Positions 24,748-32,732 of a DNA stretch of 42,589 bases are shown here, piece after piece. The stretch is taken from positions 1-42,589 of the forward strand of contig CAMZLK010000147.1 of the NCBI GenBank assembly GCA_947311475.1, read 5' to 3'. Source of the stretch: an uncultured Desulfocapsa sp. (GTDB lineage Bacteria > Desulfobacterota > Desulfobulbia > Desulfobulbales > Desulfocapsaceae). A program made the translations under genes and the position numbers. The notes below the pieces were generated by a model. It had not been told where the DNA came from. It searched no databases and was given only the letters and a program-made list of their open reading frames with translations. Each line of letters opens with the position of its first letter. Within the stretch, counting starts at the first letter, position 1.

Positions 24748-26376
24748 TTATATAGTTCTATTAAACTGCTCAATTTCTTCCTTTAATCGTGCGGGTGTCC
24801 AATTCAGAATCAAAGCCATTTCTCCTGCAATTATATTCAGCCTCTTTTCCAATAAAGGCTCTGCCAATCCTGGAAAAAAACGATGCTGAATTAAATCAAC
24901 AAGAGATACTACCATTTCTTCACGAATAAAAAAACCTGTCATAGCTTTTAAAATCTCATCATCCGAAACACTTGTGGCGGTTTCAGTCCCCGTCGGTAAA
25001 ATGTACTCTTCAATGATACGTGTGAGCTCTACCCCAACGATCGAATATAACTTTGATATATTTGCAGCAGAAATTTTGCCATCATACCGTTTAGATAATG
25101 TTTCAACACACTCTTCTGTTGTTGTAGGACTTCCGATCGGCTGGTTTTCCAACGAGACAGAATTACCCAATAAAAGATTGGGGAATAATTTCACAAGTGC
25201 TTTATAGGCCACGTCAAAGGCAGTGGTGAACTTCACCCCTACGACCTGCAACACATCTCCATTCTTTTCCTTTTCACGATCAACCAAAAGATAGTGGGAT
25301 AAAATTCGTTCAGAGGGGGCCTTACTGCTATCATCATTTCCAGGTACATAACCGAAATGACGGCGCAAAACTGGAGATTTCTTTAAAGACACAGGGTAAC
25401 AGTCATGCACCTGAGTGTTCAGTTGTTGTACGGCTTCTAAGGTATCTTGAGTACATTGAGGTTTTTTCCCGGCATCATTCCAAATGGTTCCCGAAATGGA
25501 ATATTTTTTCCATGGTAGGACAAACAATAACCCGGATTTTGATGATTTTCGTGGTCTCAGTGCAATGGAAGTTGGGGATTCAGTTAAATTATTCGTTATA
25601 ATATTTACACCGGAGATGAGTCGTAATTTTTCGAGTTCATCTGGAATCTGCTGCAAATCAAAATCATTTTTAAGCCATGGGCCTGTGCAAAGGGCAATTT
25701 TTCTTGTATGAAACACATGTTCCCTTCCACTCAAGCGATCCTGAACACACACTGACAATACTGAATCGTCAATTCGTACGATTTTTGTGAGCTTTACATA
25801 ATTGGCAACACTTGCGCCTTTAGCAACTGCACTTTTTAGTAATGCTATAACGACCCGTTCCGGTTCCACGCAAAGTCCATCATACCAATATGCTCCTCCC
25901 CGTGATTTATTGAGAATAAGAGAAGGAAACATTTCTTTCATCTTCCTTACCGAGAGCAGGTGAGGCTGTTTATCAAGGTGTGCGGTAAAGCCATTTCGAC
26001 AAACCAGTTTTTGCAGAAAACGATAGAGGAAAAATGCAATTCCCATGGCTTCTCTTGATTTGGTCCCCCACCCTGACAGAGGTAAAACACAAGGTAAAGG
26101 CCGTACAAGATGAGGGAAGAGGGCATAGAATCGCTGCCTTTCACGGATGGATTCAAGCACTCGTTTTATGTCAAATGATTGGAGGTAGCGTAAACCACCG
26201 TGGATAACTTTTTGGGAATTTGCAGATGTATGCGAACAGAAATCGTCTTTTTCAACGAGTGCAACGTTAAGTTTGTTCAGGCTTGCATAATAGGCCATGG
26301 CAGTACCGTGAATGCCGCCACCAACTACAAGGAGATCCAATGGGGTCTGATCACTATCAGGAATAGTACGTTTCAT
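24748..26376 (-). CDS. Glycerol-3-phosphate dehydrogenase-like FAD oxidoreductase (GlpD/GlpA type)
   Basis: A 542-residue flavoprotein of the DAO/GlpD family. LLVVGGGIHGTAMAYYASL near residues 14-32 is the FAD Rossmann motif, followed by VALVEKDDF, and VIHGGLRYLQSFDIKRVLES is the GlpD-specific signature. Later SGLLFVLPWKKYSISGTIWN and the GVKFTTAFDVAYKAL region match the conserved FAD-contact blocks. Known enzymes oxidise sn-glycerol-3-phosphate to dihydroxyacetone phosphate at the membrane and reduce quinone. Its presence in a sugar-polymer operon is odd: glycerol-phosphate or another alpha-hydroxy-acid-like group might be part of the polymer, or it has a different substrate. The C-terminal 140 residues are helical, as in GlpD. 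It lies 19 bases after the hydrolase-like gene and before GalE. Confidence 0.85.
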   Translation of the reverse strand: MKRTIPDSDQTPLDLLVVGGGIHGTAMAYYASLNKLNVALVEKDDFCSHTSANSQKVIHGGLRYLQSFDIKRVLESIRERQRFYALFPHLVRPLPCVLPLSGWGTKSREAMGIAFFLYRFLQKLVCRNGFTAHLDKQPHLLSVRKMKEMFPSLILNKSRGGAYWYDGLCVEPERVVIALLKSAVAKGASVANYVKLTKIVRIDDSVLSVCVQDRLSGREHVFHTRKIALCTGPWLKNDFDLQQIPDELEKLRLISGVNIITNNLTESPTSIALRPRKSSKSGLLFVLPWKKYSISGTIWNDAGKKPQCTQDTLEAVQQLNTQVHDCYPVSLKKSPVLRRHFGYVPGNDDSSKAPSERILSHYLLVDREKEKNGDVLQVVGVKFTTAFDVAYKALVKLFPNLLLGNSVSLENQPIGSPTTTEECVETLSKRYDGKISAANISKLYSIVGVELTRIIEEYILPTGTETATSVSDDEILKAMTGFFIREEMVVSLVDLIQHRFFPGLAEPLLEKRLNIIAGEMALILNWTPARLKEEIEQFNRTI

Positions 26377-26395
26377 CAGGGGCTCATTGACAGTT

Positions 26396-27214
26396 TTATT
26401 TTCCCACCTGTTTTCGCAGATTTACCCGTAATTGATCAATTACAAATTGGAAAGGCCCAACACCACGACCAAAACTCTGTATATCATGGGCTTTAGCGAA
26501 AATTTTTCGCAAAGAATCAATGGGAGTTCTAATGGATAATTCGTCTTCCACAAATATTACCCCAAAGGAACCGGGACGACTGACATGGGAGGTTAATGGC
26601 AAAGGATCGCTTCCTGACACAATTGGGATACCAAGACCACGTGCGTTTTTCAAAAGAGTTGGAAATGGCCAGAAAACTGGTCGGTTCCCGTTATCACCAG
26701 CAAATATGGAAATATCCTGTTTTGTGTTCAAAAGACGTTCAACAGCCTTTCCTCTTTCGCCAAACCATTTCCCCACACCCCATGGTATAACAGGAAGCCC
26801 ACCTTTATCTGTCACAATAAGTGCCAAATCCTGAAGAGCCAAACTACGATCTTCAATCACAATAGAGCTAAAGAGAGAAAGTAATTCAATATTTTCTTTG
26901 CTGACCAGCTGTTTTCCAGCAATTAGATACATGGAAGCAGTGTCTTTACGAACAATCAGACTATCAGGCTCGGCAGTAAGGAAAATTTCCCATGAAACTG
27001 TAGAAGAAGACTCGGATAAAGGTTTTGCCAGTTTTTTGAGACTTGAAAAAACGTCACAGCCGGCGCCCTCAGTTAGAGCCAAAACAAAATCAATGCTGCC
27101 AGATATATCACTTTGCTCAACGGCAAAGGAAAAATTATTCCACGCAGAAGAGAAAAAAAGCTCTAATGAAAATTCAGGATGTATATGAACGTGAGCATCA
27201 ATTAAAATAGGCAT
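26396..27214 (-). CDS. Metal-dependent-hydrolase-like protein (amidohydrolase/PHP-like), first gene after leader element B
   Basis: A 272-residue protein with features of a TIM-barrel metal hydrolase. It opens MPILIDAHVHIHP, where Asp6, His8, His10 and His12 resemble the HxH metal pair of strand 1. FAGDNGNRP and PIVSGSDPLPL later provide acidic residues in barrel-end positions, the second matching the Asp expected on strand 8 of amidohydrolases. The middle histidines are not obvious, so the metal site may be incomplete. I cannot name its substrate. It is transcribed first after leader element B (about 64 bases between leader and ATG) and is followed after 19 bases by the GlpD-like gene, so the two probably act together on the same pathway. 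Confidence 0.65.
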   Translation of the reverse strand: MPILIDAHVHIHPEFSLELFFSSAWNNFSFAVEQSDISGSIDFVLALTEGAGCDVFSSLKKLAKPLSESSSTVSWEIFLTAEPDSLIVRKDTASMYLIAGKQLVSKENIELLSLFSSIVIEDRSLALQDLALIVTDKGGLPVIPWGVGKWFGERGKAVERLLNTKQDISIFAGDNGNRPVFWPFPTLLKNARGLGIPIVSGSDPLPLTSHVSRPGSFGVIFVEDELSIRTPIDSLRKIFAKAHDIQSFGRGVGPFQFVIDQLRVNLRKQVGK

Positions 27215-27278
27215 AGAAGTATTAAATTCTCACGCCGTTTGCCGGTGAGTTAAGTGGTTCAACAAAGAAACAGATATA

Positions 27279-27393
27279 CTAACGCAGGCAAACTGCAAAT
27301 AAGTGCCTTGTTGCTGTTTGTAACGTTCTGATATTGTTTCACTCTCATCTATTCTTGTTTTTTATGGCTGGAATTGTGGAGAAAGGCACTAAT
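27279..27393 (-). promoter_or_regulatory. Leader element B (three-copy structured repeat) ahead of the longest operon
   Basis: A 115-base block. It matches leader A over most of its length: ATTAGTGCCTT, AAAAAACAAGAATA, GAGAGT, then CAGCAACAAGGCACTT, all on the minus strand. The small hairpin reads GCAG-GCAAA-CTGC on plus (27284-27296) with a loop differing from copy A, and AGTGCCTT pairs with AAGGCACT. It stands between the UXS stop (27416) and the hydrolase-like gene and would head a same-strand run of about 13.5 kb down to 13751. A TTG-rich or -10-like block (ACGTTACAAA) inside it could be a promoter, which I cannot confirm. Confidence 0.7.
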
Positions 27394-27415
27394 TTGTCAT
27401 TTAAGCTCATTACAG

Positions 27416-28378
27416 CTATTTATTCTCTGACAGAAAATTATCGAAATAGTCGATGGTGTAACGTAGTCCTTCTTTGAGCTGGGTTGTTGGTTCCCACCCC
27501 AATTTGTTCTTGGCTATGGAAATATCTGCTGATCGTTGTTTTGGGTCATCTGCTGGAAGCTCCTTAAAGATAATCTCCGAAGAGGAGCCAACCATCTCTG
27601 TTACATGTTCTGCAAGTTCGAGAATAGTAAATTCATTGGGATTACCCATATTCATGGGCCCTGTGAGGTCATCACCACTTTCCATAAACAATACCATGAG
27701 CCGTATTAAATCATCAACATAACAAAATGATCGGGTCTGAGATCCATCGCCATAAATAGTAATGGGAATTCCCTGTAGGGCCTGAACGATAAAGTTCGAA
27801 ACAACCCTACCATCATTTGGGTGCATACGGGGACCGTAGGTGTTAAACAACCTGCCTACTTTTATTCTAAGTTTATGTTGTCTGTGATAATCAAAAAACA
27901 GGGTTTCAGCACAGCGTTTCCCCTCATCATAGCATGACCGCACTCCTATTGGGTTAACATTTCCCCAATAGGTCTCTACCTGAGGATGCACTTCCGGGTC
28001 ACCATACACTTCACTGGTGGAAGCCTGAAAAATTTTAGCCCGTACCCGTTTAGCCAGGCCAAGCATATTTATGGCACCATGCACAGAGGTCTTTGTAGTC
28101 TGCACAGGATCATGCTGGTAATGAATGGGAGATGCAGGACAAGCCAGATTGTAAATCTCATCAACCTCAACATAAAGGGGAAAGGTTACATCGTGACGAA
28201 GTAACTCAAATGACGGATTGTCAAAGAGTCTTTTTATATTATCTTTTGTTCCAGTGAAATAGTTATCAAGACAAAGGACTTCCACCCCCTGATTAAGTAA
28301 TGTTTCACATAGATGTGAACCCAGGAAGCCGGCACCTCCAGTAATCAGGACTCTTTTTCTTATATTATAATTTTCCAT
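27416..28378 (-). CDS. UDP-glucuronate decarboxylase (UDP-xylose synthase)
   Basis: A 320-residue SDR enzyme with the strong UXS pattern. [15 protein letters not shown] (14-28) binds NAD, then [12 protein letters not shown] and [20 protein letters not shown], the usual UXS substrate-site stretch. [20 protein letters not shown] has the catalytic Thr/Ser and Glu (Glu123), and Tyr150 with Lys154 (SCYDEGKR) are the YxxxK pair. The enzyme oxidises and decarboxylates UDP-glucuronate to UDP-xylose, so the polymer may contain xylose or a xylose-derived pentose. No UDP-glucose dehydrogenase is in the window. AAGGA lies six bases before the ATG. It is the last gene of the run that begins after leader C, and leader B starts 22 bases past its stop. 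Confidence 0.93.
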   Translation of the reverse strand: MENYNIRKRVLITGGAGFLGSHLCETLLNQGVEVLCLDNYFTGTKDNIKRLFDNPSFELLRHDVTFPLYVEVDEIYNLACPASPIHYQHDPVQTTKTSVHGAINMLGLAKRVRAKIFQASTSEVYGDPEVHPQVETYWGNVNPIGVRSCYDEGKRCAETLFFDYHRQHKLRIKVGRLFNTYGPRMHPNDGRVVSNFIVQALQGIPITIYGDGSQTRSFCYVDDLIRLMVLFMESGDDLTGPMNMGNPNEFTILELAEHVTEMVGSSSEIIFKELPADDPKQRSADISIAKNKLGWEPTTQLKEGLRYTIDYFDNFLSENK

Positions 28379-28452
28379 AACTATTCCTTAAAACATTCTT
28401 AATAATTCTAGACTTCAATCGATATTCTTAACAATCCGTTCTGGTTACGAAC

Positions 28453-30834
28453 CTATACCCTGGAAAACCTGGGTAACAACAGTCCGGCTAGTATATAAAT
28501 AGCAAAGGCAATCATCAAGGTATTAAAGAAACCAATATAAATTGCCAGAACAATACTACACACACCGCCTAAAACAGTAAACAAACCATTTATGGCCCAG
28601 GCCCATCCGACAGCTCCTTTTCCATTCTTATGGGAACCTGCGATTCCAATCGCAAACGGCATACCCATGAAAAACCCGAGTGGTGCTATCATAATAAAAG
28701 CTGCCAACATCCTCAGCATAAAGGACCATTGAAGAAAATAATCAAGAAGAGACTCTTTAAACAACAATAGAATAACTCCATAGACAGGGATGGCTAAATA
28801 CGGAACAAACCGGGCAAACTTTTTAGCATGCAGCTTCGTAATATCTGTAACATAGCTACCAACTCCAGCCGAAAGAAGAAAGGCAAAAACCACCGTCACA
28901 TATGTGTATAGTGGGAAACCAACTAATTTGTGAAAGAGTTGGACAAAAATAAGCTCTATTGCAATAAACCCTGCCCCCAAACAGGCAAAGTAGCCAATAA
29001 AAGCAGCTTTCCCTTCCCAATGGGTACGACCGACTTTTGAAAACAATAAAGGCCCAAACAAACAAATAATAGCAATCACAAGTGCTGACCCGGCAGACAC
29101 AATCAAATGAATAACATCCATAGGTAGCCCATGTTTGATAGAATCGTTTAACAGGACTTTTATCGACGTATCGACATAAGGTTCGTCTAAGGAAACTGCT
29201 TTAAACCGTTTCCGCATATGGTTAAAAAATGGTTTATCATCAGATGGAACATCTATCCGATATGGAATTGAAGCAATAAGCTCTTTGGAAAGAGAACCGG
29301 TAAAAAACTGTTTATCCAGTTTAGAGTGCTTAACATCCATGGGGTTATGAATTCGTATAAACCCATCACCATCCATTAGGTCATGAACACGATCAACTTC
29401 TTCCTGTGTCCAAGGTTGCATTTTAATTAGAAGTGTCGGGAGATTATACCACTTGTTGGCATAATACACGAGAACATGGTTTTCAAAATTCTCTCTCCCG
29501 GATTCTTTCCAGGCACGTGCTGCAGTAAGCACCATTTTGGGATAAATATGGTGATTAATATGTAACACACCATTGTCAGTAAGATGTGAGAAATACTCCT
29601 TGTACGCATCAGTGGTTTGAAGGTAATTGGGAGAGACGGCACCAGATCCAGAGGCAATACTTGATGTGGTGTGGTTAGACATCATCTGAATGATGTCATA
29701 TTCCTTGTTACTTGATCGCAGAAAACTTCGACCTTCACCACGTACTGCATTCACCTTGGGGTTATCATATGGCTCGACGGCATATTTTTCTTTTCCAAGT
29801 GCAATGACAGAACCAACCATTTCAACGGCATCAACACTTTTCGCACCAAACGCAATAGCACCTTTTGTTTCCTGGCCCCCGGCAGCACCTATAATTAAAA
29901 CATCTGGTTCCGTCCCTTCTTTTAACCAATGGGAGGCGTACACAAATTTATCCCAGAACTGATCACGGGATTTCTCAGGCAATGATTCCCGCAGCTTCTT
30001 GTAATCACCATCAAAAGTATAAAAGTAACTGGTTTGGGTTCCACCATCATAAGCAATCCAAACATATTCTTTACGATATTGAATAAGATCAATTCGTGAA
30101 ATAGTGTCCCAACGTGTTAAAATATGACCGCCCTGCAAGGTTCTGAATCCACGTTTATCCATATGATAGGCGATTTCAAGGTAATCATCCCCCCTGGAAA
30201 CCAAAAAACCGGCAAGCCCAGTGGAACAGACAAGTGCTAAAACAACTAAAATTTTTGAACGGCTAATCAGACAAACACCAAGAACTGAAAGAGCAGAAGC
30301 CACAAACAGCATTCCGGGTCCGCCAACTGATGGGATCAACAAGGGAACAAGAAGGCAGCCAATGGAAGCGCCAACCAAATCCCAAAAATAAAGCTTTCCA
30401 AACTTATCAGCATGCCTGGTAAAAAGAATTGAGAGAATCAGGCCGCCAAGGAAAAATGGGACGACAAGACCGGAAAATACAAGTAAGACCTTTGCTCCCA
30501 GATAAGCGACACTGCTAAAGGTATCAAAGTCAACATGAAATCTGTTGAGAAAGAAAAACATTCCACTATAACTGAACGCAAGCGCAACGGTCAGGACAAT
30601 TAGAGTCGTATTCGAAAACAGTTTCTTCTGTTCAGCAAGAACCGATGTAACAACCCCTGAAATGCCAAAACCGAGCAGAGCAAGGGTGATGACCATGTAG
30701 GCAAAATGGGGATACCAGAGAATATCGAGTATTCGAATCAGAGAGAGTTCATAAAAAAGTGTGGATAATGCAATAATAGAAATATACCCAAGTATTCGGT
30801 ATGACATTCTATTGTTTCCAATAAGTGCAGACAT
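28453..30834 (-). CDS. Membrane protein with central spermidine-synthase-like (SAM-methyltransferase-fold) domain
   Basis: A 793-residue protein: six or so hydrophobic segments in the first 215 residues, a soluble Rossmann-like domain at about 320-470, and another set of six or more helices from about 570 to the end. The soluble part holds VLIIGAAGGQETKGAIAFGA (motif I, Gly-rich) with VDAVEMVGSVIALGKEKYAV, NAVRGEGRSFLR and YDIIQMM, the order seen in polyamine synthases. It lacks the usual GGGD/GGG form of spermidine synthases, having GAAGGQE instead, so aminopropyl transfer is doubtful. Similar fused membrane proteins are common in deltaproteobacteria without known function. GGAGG lies five bases before the ATG. 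The AlgJ-like gene precedes it at a distance of about 310 bases with a gene fossil in between. Confidence 0.85.
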   Translation of the reverse strand: MSALIGNNRMSYRILGYISIIALSTLFYELSLIRILDILWYPHFAYMVITLALLGFGISGVVTSVLAEQKKLFSNTTLIVLTVALAFSYSGMFFFLNRFHVDFDTFSSVAYLGAKVLLVFSGLVVPFFLGGLILSILFTRHADKFGKLYFWDLVGASIGCLLVPLLIPSVGGPGMLFVASALSVLGVCLISRSKILVVLALVCSTGLAGFLVSRGDDYLEIAYHMDKRGFRTLQGGHILTRWDTISRIDLIQYRKEYVWIAYDGGTQTSYFYTFDGDYKKLRESLPEKSRDQFWDKFVYASHWLKEGTEPDVLIIGAAGGQETKGAIAFGAKSVDAVEMVGSVIALGKEKYAVEPYDNPKVNAVRGEGRSFLRSSNKEYDIIQMMSNHTTSSIASGSGAVSPNYLQTTDAYKEYFSHLTDNGVLHINHHIYPKMVLTAARAWKESGRENFENHVLVYYANKWYNLPTLLIKMQPWTQEEVDRVHDLMDGDGFIRIHNPMDVKHSKLDKQFFTGSLSKELIASIPYRIDVPSDDKPFFNHMRKRFKAVSLDEPYVDTSIKVLLNDSIKHGLPMDVIHLIVSAGSALVIAIICLFGPLLFSKVGRTHWEGKAAFIGYFACLGAGFIAIELIFVQLFHKLVGFPLYTYVTVVFAFLLSAGVGSYVTDITKLHAKKFARFVPYLAIPVYGVILLLFKESLLDYFLQWSFMLRMLAAFIMIAPLGFFMGMPFAIGIAGSHKNGKGAVGWAWAINGLFTVLGGVCSIVLAIYIGFFNTLMIAFAIYILAGLLLPRFSRV

Positions 30835-31143
30835 TCAATCCTCCAGTTTATCTACGTACGGTCTTTATTATCATTTTACTTTGCGTTTATAAAAGGCCGT
30901 ACGATAAGTTTTTTCAAACCAACGGTCAACAACTATTCTTATGGGAGTTAAAAGCATATGGGCCTGCCAATAGCAAAAAAAACACAACCACTCATATAAA
31001 ACTATACACTTAAGTAATGATTTATTGCCACGGGGTAAGGTTTGAATTATATCCTGACGAGGTAATGAAAACACTGCGTTATTCACCCTGTGAGTAGTTA
31101 CCTGACGAGACTATTTGACAGATAAAAGCTGAGCCATTTGCTG
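30835..31143 (-). pseudogene. Gene-free stretch holding a fossil of a DUF2142/GT-C-like gene
   Basis: These 309 bases between the spermidine-synthase-like and AlgJ-like genes have no full gene. At 30892-30936 the minus strand can encode IVVDRWFEKTYRTAF, nearly the same as IVVDRWFEKIYRSTF of the membrane protein at 34329-36194; about 31 of 34 bases from ATAGT to TATCG agree. The frame then ends at a stop (30871) after 71 codons from an open start at 31086. The rest of the frame does not match that protein. CGTACGG and CCGTACG flank the 3' part as an inverted repeat. I read this as a decayed piece of a paralogue, left by a recombination or duplication, rather than a working gene. A short real peptide cannot be excluded. 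Confidence 0.6.
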
Positions 31144-32721
31144 TTATCTTTTCACAACAAACGAATGCAAGAGATACTCACCGGGTAATGCACCCGGGTG
31201 AAATTGTAGTTTGCCTTTAGTTCCAGGATCAGGGAGTCTGAAATAAAATTCGTTATACCCCTTTTTCACATCCAACCCGAGGGTATGCGAAGGAACAAAA
31301 ACAGACGATTCTTTAGTTGTATAATTTAATAAACATTGTGTCACTTGCTGACTACTTAGGCGTATTTGCACTACAACAGACCCCTCAGTATCGCCAGAAT
31401 CATATTGAAACCCCAGAGCAGGATACGGCTTCGTCGAACGAATCTGCAAACCATTGTTTACAGAGAAAACCATCGTTTCAGCAGAAGAAACAACCTCATC
31501 TGATCCGCTATTTTTATCTATCCGAAGAAGACGATGTTTCAATTGATGAAACTGTTTACCTGCCATTTCGTTTTCTAATGCACGATCCGGCTCCAAGGCC
31601 TTTAATATATTTCTCTCTACTCGCTGATCAATAACAATATCAGGATGAATAGCCTCAATAAAATCTTTGACCTCATTAAACCCCCGATTCACGTAATAAA
31701 CGGTACCGAAAGAATGGTTCAAAAATGGCCAAAAGAAATCCCCAAATGAATCATGAATAACTAGAGCTCTCGTCGTATTGTCAGTACATTCCTGAACCCT
31801 TACGAAATGTCGTGAATCGCCATCAAAGGCATTAAATATTGCTGTTTCCTGTTCATTTTTCTTCACTTTCCCAAGTGTCCCCTCACAAGGTTTTAATCCA
31901 TCCAGTTCAGGGGCAATTTCAGTTATACAATTTTGAAGATGTAAGTAAGTTGCCAAATCTCCGGAAAAAGTCACTGTTTTCCACTTAACATCTTTCTTTT
32001 TCAACAAATGCATTGGGACATGCTGGTCTGTTACTTTACCTCCGATCTTTTTATAAGCAGCAAATGCTCCTTTCACATTCCAATGGCTATCTGTCTTAAG
32101 ATAAAGGCGCTCATTTTCTTTTTGACGAAGAAACACTTCTTTTAAATCAATATAGTTTGAAAATCCAGGGTGTTCATTCAGGTAAAATATGATTTGATCA
32201 TACAGAGACGTGCCTGCATTTTGCTTAATTCGCCAAGGTATATGTTCGGGATAAATACTTTCCTTATTGGGGACTGGCACAAAAACATAAGCAATCCCTT
32301 TTTCTGCCAACCAATCCCTCCTATCCATTAGAACCCATTGATATGTTTCAAGGTGAACCCTGGGAACCTGGATAAGCCCGAGATATGCGTCTAAAGCAGC
32401 ATCTCCATTAAAAAACAACCAGTCATTCTCCCCGACAGTAACAACCGGAGAGGAGGAAGCTTTGAAAATCTTATAGGAAATAAACTGTTGATAAGATACC
32501 AGTAAATCACGCAAGCCAAAATGATCTTTGTAATATTCTTCAAACTTTTCAGGAAACTCAACTATCCGATCCAAAGACCATTCCAGTTTAGGAAATGTTG
32601 CAAGCCTTCGTTTTTCCGTCTGGGAGATTTCCTGATCTGGGGTCAAAAGATTGATTAATGGCGGTGTGCAGAGGAATACTAAAAACAGAGCAACAGTTAT
32701 GGCTGAAAAAAAACGATACAT
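31144..32721 (-). CDS. AlgJ-type SGNH-fold O-acetyltransferase, second set
   Basis: A 525-residue protein with an N-terminal hydrophobic anchor (about 5-25), then LTPDQEISQTEKRRLATFPK, typical for AlgJ-type DHHW/AlgX-like proteins. VGENDWLFFNGD (96-107) matches the early conserved block. The catalytic set is KTDSHW (Asp211, His213) and LVIHDSFGDFFWP with Ser325, in which HDSF replaces the usual GDSF. The last 120 residues form a beta-rich region. It should work with the MBOAT protein encoded just upstream (11-base gap). Compared with the two proteins at 13751-16446 it is clearly diverged, so the two sets probably serve different acceptors or groups. It is followed by the gene fossil region. 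Confidence 0.85.
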   Translation of the reverse strand: MYRFFSAITVALFLVFLCTPPLINLLTPDQEISQTEKRRLATFPKLEWSLDRIVEFPEKFEEYYKDHFGLRDLLVSYQQFISYKIFKASSSPVVTVGENDWLFFNGDAALDAYLGLIQVPRVHLETYQWVLMDRRDWLAEKGIAYVFVPVPNKESIYPEHIPWRIKQNAGTSLYDQIIFYLNEHPGFSNYIDLKEVFLRQKENERLYLKTDSHWNVKGAFAAYKKIGGKVTDQHVPMHLLKKKDVKWKTVTFSGDLATYLHLQNCITEIAPELDGLKPCEGTLGKVKKNEQETAIFNAFDGDSRHFVRVQECTDNTTRALVIHDSFGDFFWPFLNHSFGTVYYVNRGFNEVKDFIEAIHPDIVIDQRVERNILKALEPDRALENEMAGKQFHQLKHRLLRIDKNSGSDEVVSSAETMVFSVNNGLQIRSTKPYPALGFQYDSGDTEGSVVVQIRLSSQQVTQCLLNYTTKESSVFVPSHTLGLDVKKGYNEFYFRLPDPGTKGKLQFHPGALPGEYLLHSFVVKR

Positions 32722-32732
32722 AGGAGCCTTGG

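Noticed and set aside
27279..27393. Cyclic-di-GMP (GEMM) riboswitch
   Set aside because: The conserved GEMM core with its tetraloop-receptor pattern is absent from all three copies.
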